Below, one piece after another: positions 1 through 11,652 of a stretch of DNA of 64,000 nucleotides. Below the pieces are notes generated by a model. That model did no database searches. It was not told the DNA's origin and saw nothing but the letters and a program-made list of their open reading frames with translations. The DNA is from Podocnemis expansa. Lineage: Eukaryota; Chordata; Testudines; Podocnemididae. The DNA lies in the NCBI GenBank assembly GCA_007922195.1, contig ML682005.1, positions 40,113,178 to 40,177,177 of the forward strand. The letters are read 5' to 3'. Position 1 is the first letter of the stretch. Every line of letters begins with the position of its first letter. The translations under genes were made by a program, and so were the position numbers.

Positions 1-1780
1 AAGTGACTTACATTCTAAGACAGCCAGCCAATTTTGTTCTTTGCATAAATAGATTTAAAAAAACGAAAAGCTACTCTCATATTTTTAAAGCTCTTTCAAA
101 GCATTTTTTTCCTAAATTGTCTCTCAGTCGATCAAAGTGCATTTTGAGTTCCCAGTCAGGATTTTTGTGCACTGCAGAATGGTAATCCTTGCCAGGGCAA
201 CCCATTGTAACTTTCCAGATACCAACATGGTGAGGTTTTTGAGTGTTTTGAAGTGCTCAAGAAACAGGAGGAAAGATCATTGTGGTTGATTGCAAGTGAT
301 TGTTTAGAAAGTACTGTGCCAGTGTTTTGAATTATGTTCCAACTCTTTAAGTGGGCTTGAAAAATGAACACTTTATGTCTCTCTTTCTCAAGTACCTTTT
401 TCCTAGCTATTCAGTGATGGAAGTCGTCTAGCAAGTTTGTCAGTGTTTCACTCGTGGCAGAATAAATCTCTCCATGAACGTTAGTGTACTCAGCAGAATA
501 ATGTAATGCTTCAAACTAGAAATGTTGAGTGGTTATTTCTTCAGTTCTAACCAGTCAGTGGTGCTTATTGAGTTTCTGCAGCCAGATCTGGTGTTTACTG
601 TATGCAGATATCCCTATAGAACCTTGTCAATCCACACTAAGGGGCCATTCCTGGAGAGCAGACAAGGTATGCTTGGCTCAGGACCTGGAAGCTGGGAGGA
701 GGAGCCAAAACAAAGGTGTTTTACCACCAGCCCAGTTTCCTAATCCTGAGGCTGTTTGGCCACTTCAGAGCTGCTCTAATTTGTGCCTGGCTGCCAAGAG
801 GCAGATTTGGCAGCCAAGGATAACAGGAGTGCAGCAACATTCTGTCTTGGCTATGCCCATGGAGAAAACCTTAGCTGGTGGCTTTAAAAGCCATGATCAT
901 GACACAAAGGGAGCTGAAAGGTCCAAGGAAATGGTCTCTAGGTTTTGATTCTGTTCTTCCTCACACTGCTATAAATCCAAGAGTATCTCCATTCAGGTTA
1001 AAATGTGTGCCAAATTGACTGCAATGAGTTATGTTAGTAGAGATTTTTTTTCCCCCCAGTTTATCTTCCCAGATGTAAAACAGCTGTGAGAGCAGAACTG
1101 GGCCTCTGAAATTTTCTCACATAAGGGGCACTAATAGATAGAACGTGTATATCTTAATTCCATGGGTTTTTAGTAGCTGACCCTTTTGTGGTTAAAACAA
1201 AATGCCAGGAAATTAAGTATAGCTTATGATATGGTAAAGAACACATCATCTTGCCACAGACTCTTTGCCTACAGACATCTGGTTTCTGCAATAACTTCAC
1301 ACCAAATATGTCACGTCTCTTTATCTGCACCATTTTGTTTGCAGGCATTTCATTCCCACCAGTACAAACCCCAGGGCCTACACATTTCCAGTTTTCTCTG
1401 TTTTTAGTGCTGGAGAGGAATGTCATGTTCCTGGCCAAATGATGGTGGCCGAATATTTTGCCGAAAAGTAAATTGCTTCTGATTATTTGACATCCCGGCA
1501 ACTCAACAATCTTACCATGCCTGTTAGCCATTTTTTCACAGGATAGCTCACGGCTGCACATTGCAGCATCAAAAACTGTCCTCTGGTCTTTACAGAAGGA
1601 CAAAATTATGACCTGGACATTGACCAATAGAATCCAGACTTCACCATGCATATCTAGTCATGACAATCTCACTCAAAACAGGTACATGGCATTTTGTGTT
1701 CAGGTATTTTGTACCTTCCAGTGTAAACATAGTTTAAAGTACACATCAACACCTAGCCTTGCACTCCATAAGACACCCTG
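1..1780. other. Unique sequence, no recognised gene
   Basis: I see no repeat family or exon I recognise here. The longest open frame is a 165-codon minus-strand frame (1154-1651). Its translation resembles no family I know and has the mixed composition expected of a chance frame. The stretch around 1420-1570 has little simple sequence and no recognisable repeat, so it could be old single-copy DNA. Confidence 0.5.
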
Positions 1781-2010
1781 AAATCACAGAATTGTAAAAA
1801 TGTAGGACTGAAAGGGTCATCTAGTCCAGTCTCCTGTGTGGAAGAAGAATTAACTATAGCTAGATCTTTGCCGTGAAGTTTTTGTCTAACCTGCTCTTAA
1901 AAATCTCCAGTGACGAAGAGCCTTCTTTCTATATAACTCTGATAACTGTTGTAAAGGCAAAACCCCCTATTTAGGAAGATCAAATCTCAGTGGGATTCAT
2001 TTCTTCTCCT
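1781..2010 (-). mobile_element. Old CR1/L3-type LINE 3' end, minus strand
   Basis: Read on the minus strand, this matches the usual end of a CR1-type LINE. The + strand begins with an ATCACAGAATTGTAAAA-type end, then 'GGGTCATCTAGTCCAGTC', then a degraded stretch corresponding to the C-terminal part of the reverse transcriptase frame. It has no usable open frame. Divergence is high, so this is an old, heavily 5'-truncated copy. The family assignment comes from the tail motif only. Confidence 0.7.
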
Positions 2011-3140
2011 TTTCAAATCCTCATTTTCATAATTCTTTACTACTGATGTATATAACTTTCAAGATTAAAAGTGAGGGGATACCAAATTTAGGTGGAATGA
2101 ATGTGATTTTGGAACTAAAATGAGTGAAGCTCCTTTAGAATGAAATATGGTGGAGAGAAATAACTTGAGAAATAAAGAGGAAGCTTACAAGGACTCCATG
2201 GCACCATAGTTCATTGTCTCTGAGACTTATGATCTTCTTGCTGAACTGCTTCCTGTATATTTGTTACCTTATCAAGCCTTTTATTTTTTGAGTACTACAA
2301 ATATCCAAACCATAGTGGAGTGTTCTACTTGGATCTCCATGATGCATCTTTTCAGGACACTTTGCCAGCTATGAGCATGCATGCATATGTGTGTGTATAT
2401 GCATATCAACCAGCTACGTATAAACCTTACAAATGTCTAGGTTTAGGCTTTATGTAGTCTTCTGCACACAGTGGAGCAAATGTAGATCTGGTGTGAGCAT
2501 ATTCAATTCCAGTAAAGTCACTGGTGTTGCACCAGTTCAGACAAGGTTTGAATATGGCCTGTTATCCATAGAAGGCATTTCTGGTTTTGAGACCTGATCT
2601 TGCACTCACTGAAATCACTCAGAATTTTACCATTCATTCAGTGAAAGCAGATATGGCTCTTTTACTTGTCTCCTGATGAGAAATGAAAAGAATACTTAAT
2701 GAAAACTCACCTTTGACTCCATGATGCTTCTTTTTCACTTCTTTTTATTTTTTCCCTTTGATAAACAAAACACTCGCAAAAGGCTGCTCATTGAAGAGTA
2801 CTCCTGATGATCACCAAGGGCCACACTATTATTACATTATGTCAATTAGAGAGCATACATGTACGTCCTGTTGATTTGATTTAGAACTAACACACTCTCC
2901 AGTAATGTGCAATTACAAGAAACTTAATGACCCCTTTATATCAAATGCAACCTCCATGGCACCTAATATACTTTGATGAATTGTTCATTATGTGCAATGT
3001 TAGAAAAGCGTCTATAAAGATTAATAATTGTATAATCAATATAAAATTCAATCTTGTTTGGCCTTTTTTTTAAACTCTGAAATCAATAAGTCATAAAGAT
3101 TATGGACCCTGTTGTTCCTCTCTTCCCTTGTGCATGCTGC

Positions 3141-3156
3141 TGCGCGCGCGCGCGCG
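3141..3156. repeat. (CG)n dinucleotide repeat
   Basis: A short alternating CG tract inside AT-rich DNA. Alternating CG tracts can adopt Z-DNA. This one is short and I see no promoter around it. Confidence 0.9.
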
Positions 3157-3234
3157 ATGATACTTTGTAAGGCTAAGCCACTACTTTGATTATAATAGGA
3201 GTTCCTCATCAGCTCTTCCTAATATATTCTAAAA

Positions 3235-3276
3235 TACATATATATATTCTTTATATATATAGATATATAGATATAC
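3235..3276. repeat. TA-rich simple repeat
   Basis: Alternating TA/TATAGA low-complexity sequence with no gene context. Confidence 0.8.
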
Positions 3277-3364
3277 TATTCTTCCAGTCGTGTGCCCAGC
3301 CTTTCCTAGCATTGAGATGTGTTTCTGGATACATGATCTAGAAAAGTATTAAAGCATCCTTCTC

Positions 3365-3551
3365 CAGTGGTTTTCAAACTTAGGGTTGAGACCCACCACT
3401 AGGTCACAGACCCTCAGGCACTGGGTTGGGACACCCCCTGCTGCCACCACCAAAAGACTGGAATGCATTGCTCAAAAACATAATTGTTGGGTCATGGGCG
3501 TAAATGATTTTTTTCAACTGGGTCCCAAGGAAAAAAGTTTGAAAACCATTG
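3365..3551. mobile_element. Non-autonomous hAT-type DNA transposon (MITE)
   Basis: The element starts CAGTGGTTTTCAAAC and ends GTTTGAAAACCATTG, a near-perfect terminal inverted repeat typical of hAT/Charlie-like elements. The flanking 8-mers (3357-3364 and 3552-3559) agree at 6 of 8 positions, as expected for a decayed 8-bp target duplication. It is about 187 bp and has no transposase. The short open frame crossing it is incidental. Confidence 0.8.
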
Positions 3552-3559
3552 CCCTACTC

Positions 3560-5739
3560 TGGTATGTCCATAGGGATAACACTGAAATGCCAGAGGTAAG
3601 CAGTTAGTCAACCTGCCTGGACTTCCTAAAGTTGATTGTTAGGTGTCCAAAGTCTGAAACAATCCCTAAATATTTCTGTTTGAGCCATATTTTTTTTTCC
3701 TCAAGATACTCTGGTATTTTTGCCACATGATACCACTTGTGGCTGCCTAACCCTATCCAAAGACACCTTATCTAGGAAGGGGAGAGGAATGGTAGATACC
3801 AGCTGCAAGACCTGTGCAGTACTTAAGCTTTACTTTGAGGACTTGCGTGGAGCATGCTGGCCCTCTGCCCAGGGATGAATTTTACTCCTAAGGAGACATA
3901 AAATAAAGCAAGAAAGGAAAAAGAATAAAACTCTGTTCTGAACTTTCTTTTGATTCCCTACCACCTCCTTTTGTTCTCCTCAAGCACAAGTAGCAAGTTA
4001 TATTCTATAGCTAGATCAATGATGGCACATGTACAGTAGATGTGGGCAGTCTCAAGAACAGTGAAGTTTTATTTTTCCAGATAGCCAGTTGCAGATGTGC
4101 ATGGGCAAGAGATAGGATTCTCAGACCTGTAGTAAAAGCCAGAGATGGTAGTTTTTTTATTCTAACCTTGCTTCAGCAATATGCTTAGTGTCTTGGTACC
4201 TGAGCTAGTCCCTCCCTGCCAAGTTTCATGACCCAGTAATGGTGTTGAGAATGGTTTTGATTGAAAGCAGGCAGACACAGAGGGCTGCATGTTTTTCAGT
4301 GCCATGTCAGATCGTTAGTAGTAGCTCTAACATTTTGGCTAGTTTGTTGTGGAAGAGGCAGGGGTTGAGGGTAGTTAGTGTCCTTCACTCCCTTGTAACT
4401 ATCTAGTTCTCTGAAATGGCAGTTAGTACTCCTGGGATCATAGGGAAAGAATGCAGTCATGGTGTAACCATAACTAACAGCTTTAACTGTATGAAGAAAC
4501 AAAGCCTATGGAAGCAGGCCAGTTCTATGGCCAGTTCTTTTTGTAATTGTTACCCTTTTTATCATTTGTATGACACCAGAGGAAGTAGCTGTGAGTTAGG
4601 ACTGTGAGATTTCACTGAGATAAGTCTGTGAACACACCCACACAGAAAATTGATGCAAAACTCAGCTAGGGATGGTATTAGTTGCTTATTGTGTTGGTTT
4701 GTTGAGATAATTCTGGTACTAGTGAGTTGCAACATACAAAGTAAAATAAAATGTGGATGTTTTATAATCTGGTGCAATTTTGTGCTATTTGGCTTGTGGT
4801 CCAGGAATTAGGTACATCACTGTGTGATTAGCTTAAAATTCAGAGAATGCAGCAAAAATTAGATGGTCAAAACTTTTAAAATGTGGGTGACTAAAGAAAG
4901 ATATCTAAATCTGAATTTAAATGCTTAAAGCAAAGTGGCCTGATTTTTCATAGTGCCTGTTTCAGTGGGAGCTGCTCAGCATCTCTGAATATCAGGTGAC
5001 TTTTATTTATGGTTACTTATTGTTTGTAAAATGCTTTGAGATCTTTGGATGGAAGGCCAATTATCATGAGTCTTGTGATATTTGGTGTTTTTCTTAAGGT
5101 TCCACCTACTGGAATTAGGAGATGGCATGGAAATCTCAACTTTCATTTAAAAAAAAATTCTAACTGTTATGCTTTGGAAGAAACATTTAAAAAACATGAA
5201 GCTTGTGAAGCCTTATAAATCCTCAGAAACAAGGACACAAGTAAAAAGAACCTCACAGTTTATCATTTTTAAAATCTTATGATTTTTAAACCACCGTCAT
5301 GATATTTTGGGAACTTAAGTCATGATTTTTGAATCATAGGGTGCTGTTTTTCTGTGCTTGGAAATAAAATGGAAGGTTACCACTGATCGTCAGAATTGGT
5401 ATGAGTCATTTTATTCCAGATGTTATGGGATGAAGCTGCATCTTCCATAGCAAAGTAGTCTGCGTACTTCCAAACCCCTGCCTAGGGTGAAGACATACCT
5501 TCTCTTCCGTCCCACCCAGGTTCTGTCACTGCTGATCTTGAGCCTCAGCAACATTATGTGACATTTGCATGATTCTTTTGTGGCATGAAAATTCTCTATA
5601 AAACCTGTAACTGTGCCTATTTGTTTCTCTTACATATGCTCTTAGGAACGTAAACACATGATATTGGTTAAAATGTGGTTTATTTGTCCCCTTACTGCTT
5701 TTTGTTTTTTTGTGTGTCGACTGTGTCTTGCATCATGTT
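3560..5739. other. Unique sequence, nothing recognised
   Basis: Ordinary AT-rich sequence. I could not identify any open frame, RNA gene or repeat family. The frames at 4296-4777 are short and overlap on both strands without recognisable protein character. Confidence 0.5.
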
Positions 5740-5812
5740 GGGCCAAATCCTGCGACCTTTACTCAGGCAAAATCCCTGTTGAACTTGGGGGGTTTTACCT
5801 GCATGAAGGCTA
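5740..5812. repeat. Small palindromic repeat (GGGCCAAATCCTGC type)
   Basis: It begins with GGGCCAAATCCTGC and runs through two imperfectly complementary arms ('CTTTACTCAGGCAAAATCCC' and a GGGTTTTACCTGCATGAAGG-like arm). The hairpin layout matches the other short palindromic repeats in this window near 8.3, 37.9 and 59.3 kb, suggesting a dispersed foldback family. Confidence 0.6.
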
Positions 5813-7038
5813 CCAATTATGTTCCGTTGAGTTGAAACTTCTGCTTTGAGGGAAGGAAAACCAAAAAAAAAAAAACAACAACAAAAAACCAGTGTCGTAT
5901 CACTGTTGTCCTCAAGCATGATATTAAAAAAAAATAAAAGTTTGACAGATCTTAAAGTGGTGTACATCAGAGTAGCTTCCTTCACTTCAATGCTATTTCC
6001 AGCAGCTGAGGATCTAGCCCTCCAAATTTATAGAAAAGAGACTCGAAATGCTCCCAGGCTTTCATCTGTGGCAGATGAAAAACATAAAACTAGCACGTCT
6101 TGCATGATGTGATATGGTGAGACTGGAGACTGGGACTCATTTAGAATGGGCACCCAGTCAAAAGTCTCAGTCAAGTTGCTGCCCCACAGTGCTGTCATCA
6201 GACTTAAGGGAGGAAGTTTTCTCTGTTAACCCTCCATGATGCTGCCATTGTGGAAGTTTTTGCATTGTTTGGGCTATTGGGCTAAATAAGGAAACAGGTA
6301 CAGCAGGTAGGAAAATTATTCCATGTTGATGGCTGACTGTCATGTATGACAATGCTATTAATCTGTGCCAAACCTACATTTGTACTGAGGCTCATGTTTT
6401 ATTAAAGCCTGCTACTTGTTGTCACTCACTCGCTCCACTGTCCTATTCACTCTTTCCAAAAATAGCATGCCCTGTGGTGATGGCTTATTATGATTAACAG
6501 ATAAAAATAAGTTTAAGATTTAAATGCATCCAGGACACCTAAGGTAATATAAGATCTGACTTCTGTATGGAACATGTGAAGTTATATTTTCCATTGCTTC
6601 ACAAGACTGGGTTTTTTGTGTTTTGTTTTGAATTCAGTAAGTTTTAGAGTGATCTGTGGTTTCACAATGCAGACTTGCACTTCAGGATTTAATATCACTA
6701 CTTTTTTTTATTATTATTTTTTGCTATTCATAGCATGGTTCCTGATTGTAAAACATAACTTCTAACAAGACCATTTTCCCCTGTCATTGTTTTATAATAT
6801 TGCGGTGTATAAAGTGATGGCATCTATCCATGAGAGAACAGATGTTGATTAAAGGGGAGACCTAAGAAGACTCCCTGGCAACATGAGTAGGATTCTGCTG
6901 TTTTTTAAAACAGTGCATGCTAGGAGTTGTATCTATTTACTAGCTATCTACGTGTTTATTTTTAGCCACTTCTTTTAAAAAAAAAAATCAGTGGGGAGAT
7001 GTAGTCCCTTTTGGTGTTTGGCAAATTATGGCAATGTA
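5813..7038. other. Unique sequence, nothing recognised
   Basis: AT-rich, with short A-runs near 5865-5887 and 5925-5934. No gene or known repeat family is visible. Confidence 0.5.
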
Positions 7039-7105
7039 TAATAATGTAACATATTATGGCATTATAGACAACAAAAGCAAAATGCCATAATATGTTACAT
7101 TATTA
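7039..7105. repeat. Perfect inverted repeat, 25-bp arms and 17-nt loop
   Basis: The arms at 7039-7063 and 7081-7105 are exact reverse complements over 25 nt, separated by 17 nt. The arms are AT-rich and contain ATGTAACATATTATGGCAT. It has the size of a pre-miRNA hairpin but no bulges, so a tiny DNA-transposon relic or a recent hairpin-forming mutation is as likely. No gene adjoins it. Confidence 0.9.
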
Positions 7106-8285
7106 AAAGGTAGCAGAGTACTGGTGCCAACCTCATTGTCTCCAGTGTTCTGTTTCTTTGGATATCATATAACTATTATTTTTATTATTCATTTGCTAAG
7201 CACAGGTGGTGTGCTCAGTACTGTACAAAACAGAGAAGAAAATACTCTCCCTCTTCACAGAGTTTACCCCAACAAGCTGCTAAAGTCAATGGGAAGTTAG
7301 GACATTTAACCTGCTGAAAGATTAGTCGGTATACTCAATACACAGCAGAATCAATACATAATTTCATACATCTGTAAGACCAACAGGATCTATTGTTTAA
7401 GGATATAGTCTGTGCTTTTTTTTGTTGGAATGATACATGTTCAAGTTTAGGTCACTTATTTTGTTCAGTTCCAGTCAAAGAATTTATAGGATCTTTGCAA
7501 CATGCTGTTATTCTGTATGCATACACTGTATAGTGCTGCATATATAGACAACATAACAGTTGTTAACAAAAGCCTGATCTGAATACAATAGATTCCCATA
7601 AGCATGTTGTATAACCATTCTTAGCAATGAGTCAAAGAACTGGATCAGAAGAACCTTCATAACATTTAGCTGTTGCTATCTCCAGTTCCATAAAAAAATG
7701 TATAAAGTGGTAGTGACTCACAATATGAGTGATTAAGTAACGGCCTTTTGATGCCACTTTGTTTTAAACATATCACACTTCTTTAAAAAGCATCAGAGTA
7801 CAGTAGAACCCTCCTCATCAGTATAACTCTCCAGCATTTCCTCTGTAAACCTGCATCAGACTTCCTTTTGTAATTACCTTGCAGTGGCTTCTGTAGAGTG
7901 CTATGAGTCTGGGGAGGAAGAGAGATTGGGGCTCAGATGGCAGCACTTGCAACAGGTGGCATGCAATATTCATGTCCTTTCTGCCTTACTAACTTGGAAG
8001 CACATGGAAGTCATCCTGTTTCATACTTTAATACAGAAAGATATTGATAATGTCAGGCTGTATCTTCTTTCATAAATTTAAGATACACCAACACCTTAAC
8101 ATTTGTAATCTGAAAGCTCAATCATTTATTTATGTAGCATGACAAGTACTGAAAGTAGTTTCTGCCTGGAGCAAAAAAAGCATGAGTATTGCTTTGGGTT
8201 TTTTTAATAGGTAAGGTGTGTAATCAAAAAGGAATGTAACTCTAACCCACAACCTCATTCATCATTTTGGTGCTACAGTACTCGC
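7106..8285. other. Unique sequence with a possible MIR/L2-like relic
   Basis: The part at about 7175-7275 ('ATTCATTTGCTAAGCACAGG', then GTGCTCAGTACTGTACAAA) resembles the 3' region of old MIR/L2 repeats, but weakly. The rest is unique AT-rich DNA with no gene seen. Confidence 0.35.
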
Positions 8286-8354
8286 AAACCCCAATCCAAA
8301 GTCCACTGAAGTCAATGGAAAGTCACTGACTTCAGTGGGTTTTGGATCGGGCCC
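8286..8354. repeat. Small palindromic repeat (AATCCAAA...TTTGGAT type)
   Basis: Arms at about 8291-8314 and 8327-8352 are near-perfect reverse complements, built on ATCCAAA and CCACTGAAGTCA, with a loop of about 12 nt. A related, more diverged copy lies at about 37870-37940. No coding content. The structure points to a dispersed foldback repeat rather than a host hairpin RNA. Confidence 0.8.
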
Positions 8355-8574
8355 ATAGTGCTGTCTAAGGCTGAAGAACTTGCCAGCTTCAGTCAGAAAC
8401 TTGAAACCTAATCAGGGACGTAAAGAGAACAAAGTGACACTTCTAGGAAAGCTGCGTTCAGGTCATATTCTCTTTTCCCTTCCTCCAAGTCAAGTACTTA
8501 CATTTATTGTACTAATATATATAGATATAGTGCTACTTGTCTTACCTCATTACCAGAGCATTAATGCCTGCTTC

Positions 8575-9000
8575 TTACCTGCTGGGAGGCCCTTCCTTGT
8601 GGGGGGTGAGAGGGGCAATTGCCCCTCGCTGTGCGGTTCCATGGGCCCCATGCTGTCCTGCCACGGCGCAGAGCCCACAGCGCAGTGCCCCATGGCCGCG
8701 CTGTCCCCAGTCCCTCCCTGCTGCCTTCAGTGCAGAGCCGAAGGCAGCTGGAGCGGGGCCAGAAGCATGGAACCGGTCTCTGGTCCGTTCTGCCTTGGGG
8801 GCGGGGAGGGCCGACACAGAGGCGGGGCAGGAGAGCAGAGCCCAGCCTCCAGACTGGCCCGCTCTACCCCTGGGGGCCTCTACCTCTGGGCTGACCCATC
8901 CTGCCCCCCAGCATGGAGGGGGAGTGGGGATGGACCCCACAGGCCAATTGGCCTCAGGCCCTGCACCCCCTAGGGACAGCCCTGCCTGGCGGGGCATCAC
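8575..9000. repeat. GC-rich island, probably a repeat-derived segment
   Basis: There is an abrupt change from AT-rich to strongly GC-rich sequence. It contains the palindrome GGGGCAATTGCCCC and proline/glycine/alanine-rich open frames on both strands (8380-9109 and 8575-9075), which is what GC-rich non-coding DNA yields. I do not see splice sites joining it to other exons. A CpG island of an unseen gene is an alternative, but the abrupt edges and the resemblance to other GC-rich repeat cores here favour a repeat. Confidence 0.45.
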
Positions 9001-9109
9001 CCAGCCTAAGAAAGAGCTGCAGAAGGGTCTGAATGGAACAAAACAAGTACAGTTCTGTTGCAGAGCAAAAAGCAAGGAGGCCCCTAGGAGGGCATCAGTA
9101 TCCCCTTAG

Positions 9110-10449
9110 TAGTTTAGAGCACAGCTCCACGGTGCCTTCAGCTGTGATTGTACTGAGGCAATGTGTAGGGAGAAAGAAGAACGTAGGCACTTGCACCTAC
9201 AGCCAAGCAAAGTAGTTCTGTGGTAGCAGAAATATTCCTGGTAGGTGTCTTGAAGACCTCATGAAACAGAAGGTTGGCAGTGTAGGTAGGGGCTATTGTT
9301 TTCAATAAACTCATTCCCATAGGGATACATTTTCAAAGGGGCAGTGTTTGGGTTCTAAATCTACAGATGCAGCTTTCTACCTCTAAGTTTCAGGCATCCA
9401 TGGCTTAAAATTCAGTTGCTGTTTTTGAGTCTGTTTGGGACCATTCAACCATCTATACACAATTCCAAATGAGGGTGTAACATTATAAAACCATAGGGGA
9501 ACTGATCCAGCATTCTTTGTGAAGCACAGAACTTCCCACAGTAGTTTATGGGCCTGTTTCACATTTGCATTATTCCCATTTTACACCTATGTAACTCCTC
9601 TGATTTAGATGGAATGATGCTTCACAGTGATGTATCAGACTTGCTGTTGATTGTGCAAGGACTGTAGAACTTGGCCCAGAAAGAATAAATGTTTTATTTA
9701 AAAAAAGGGCAATATTCAAAATAGTAGTCAAATATAAGGAAAGCAGAAGTTTACAGAGAAGATTTTCCTTTTATTTATATTTTATGTGAATCCATGTTAT
9801 GGGGTAAAAATATAAAGGATATTTAATTTCCTATGAAGTTCCTACCCATATAAGGAGTCCATGTTTCTTTAACCATATCCGGTTGCCTTCTTTAAAAAGC
9901 AGGAACCCTGAATGTTGCATCCGTGGGATATTGATTTTGCTGTTTAGTAAAACAAAAGTTTCCATTTCAAGGGCATTTTAAAGCAAGGTTAAATATAAAA
10001 AGAAAAAACTCCTTATTAAACTTAATTGTGGTGTAACAGTTCACCACATCCTGCTGCAGTGGCATCTGATGTTTAGCAAAGGAAAGGTTTCTCTTTCAGG
10101 CTTCTGACAGGTACAGCAGTCACGTGTTACCTGCATATCTCAGCACTATTATTTTTTTGACTTGATGTCAGTGGAAAAGCTGAACATGGAGATGGAAATA
10201 TCTGTTCATAGAGGGCATTGTGGGGAACTGTAGGTGTTAAACAAAAGCAACAATGCCTCCGTTCCCCTCCCCCCCCCGCGCAAGAAAAAAAAACACCCAC
10301 CAGAAAAACAAAGTAAAAAGTGATGACGAATGTTCTGTAAATCATCATATTCAGGTCTTTGAACTGACAGGAAGGAATCTGTTCTGCAGGAACTTTTGTT
10401 CTAGACTAGGCATTTTAAGTTGAGTGTTGAGTTCTTTGTGAGCCACGTA
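9110..10449. other. Unique sequence, nothing recognised
   Basis: No gene or repeat family identified. A short C-run near 10268-10277 is followed by an A-run. Confidence 0.5.
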
Positions 10450-11037
10450 GGGCAAGTCTACACTACAGCCTTCTGCCTGTGTAGTTCTGTCAGTCAGGAG
10501 TATGAAGAGGAGTGATTCTTGACTGACACAGCTCTGTTGACACAAGCTCCTAGTGCTAACACAAACAAGAAATCCTGTGGCACATTTAAAATCTAACAAA
10601 TTTATTGTGTGAGCTTTCATGGGAGAAAATCCCACTTCATCAGATGTTTTGAGGATGGGAAACTTACAGAATGGGAGGCAAATAAATGCAGGGGAGTGTA
10701 AGTTATGGGATCAGGTTACACAGTAACTTGCACTTCCCTGCATTTATTTGCCTCCCATTCAGTAAGTTCCCCATCTTCAAAGCATTAAATCAAATTATTA
10801 GCCTTTAAGTGCCACAGGACTCCTCATTTGTTTTACTGAACTAGACTAACATGGTTGCCCCTTTGGAACTTGTGCTAATACAGTTATACCAACACAATTG
10901 CACTTCGTTGATATAGCTTGTTTTGATCATGAAGTGGTCTTAGTGTACTAGTACAAAATAACAAACTAGGAGTGTTTTCCCAGTCTAGTATACCAGTATT
11001 TGTGTACCAGCAAAGCCTTCCTGTTGTAGACGTAGCC
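10450..11037. mobile_element. Foldback element with GTCTACAC termini, carrying a nested repeat
   Basis: The left end GGGCAAGTCTACAC and right end TTGTAGACGTAGCC match the terminal repeat shared by the foldback elements in this window. The interior from about 10561 to 10866 is a different palindromic repeat, apparently inserted later. No transposase is present. I could not find matching flanking triplets at this copy (GTA against TGA), so the boundaries may have eroded. Confidence 0.65.
10561..10866. mobile_element. Palindromic repeat nested in a foldback element
   Basis: The outer arms carry the recurrent motif pair 'AAATCCTGTGGCAC' and 'GTGCCACAGGACTCC', ending in TAGACTAACATGG. Inside is a second inverted repeat, arms 10651-10708 and 10721-10778, with only a few mismatches. 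The whole piece could fold as one long hairpin. Related copies, mostly without the inner arms, occur elsewhere in the window. Confidence 0.75.
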
Positions 11038-11067
11038 TGAATTACTGTACGACTTCTGGCAAGTCCA

Positions 11068-11327
11068 GGCTTGTCTATGTGGAGCAGCAGTGCATACTAA
11101 GGGGTGTGATTTCCAAAGCACAGCAAGATGTGGTGTGCTAGTTGGCCCACACTGACCCTACTGGCACAATCAAAAAGCTCCCTAGTGTGCATTAATATAA
11201 ATGGAGCTATGTTAACATGCAGTAGCAAACTTTTAGTTTGTGTTAGCAGAATCTTCATGGGTCACAATACAACACACCTTAAATCACACATCTCTAGTGC
11301 ACATTGCTGCTCTGTGGAGATAAACCC
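11068..11327. mobile_element. Foldback element with GTCTATG termini
   Basis: A left arm (TCTATGTGGAGCAGCAGTGC) is mirrored at about 11295-11322 by a reverse-complement arm around GCACATTGCTGCTCTGTGGAGATA. It lies just downstream of another foldback element. No coding content. Termini are more diverged than in the best copies. Confidence 0.6.
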
Positions 11328-11652
11328 GTAGTTATTTTTGCATTCCTCCATTTCTCCCTGTGGGAAACAAGTATAATAATACATACCTCATCAGAGTACT
11401 AGTATAGCTATTTTGACGACTGTGTGTAAAGCCCTTCATTATAACACATTATGTGAGTGAAAAACACTGGTATTCCTGGGATGTCTTTACAAGTGAACTG
11501 CCATGTGCCTTGTGTTGTTCGAACCCAAGTTTGCTTTGGAAATGAAACTCAAATCTAAACCAAAGTATTACTTGTGCTGCTTACTCCTGCTCATATACAT
11601 CATACTGCTTTGTTGCCGTAACAGATTTACAATCCGAAGCTTACCCGTAGAG

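Larger units (their letters stand above)
2011..3364. other. AT-rich unique sequence with short simple repeats
   Basis: No gene seen. It holds a (CG)n run at about 3141-3156 and a TA-rich stretch at about 3235-3276. The interval 2815-3060 is repeat-free and contains homeodomain-like AATTA words such as GCAATTACAAG and TCAATTAGAG. It could be a conserved non-coding element, but that needs an alignment. Confidence 0.4.

Noticed and set aside
1154..1651. 165-codon minus-strand open frame as a host gene
   Set aside because: No domain or signal I recognise and no splice context. A frame of this length can occur by chance in 64 kb.
8380..9109. Proline-rich proteins at the GC-rich island
   Set aside because: Long frames on both strands at once are expected from GC-rich sequence with few stop codons; no conserved motif.
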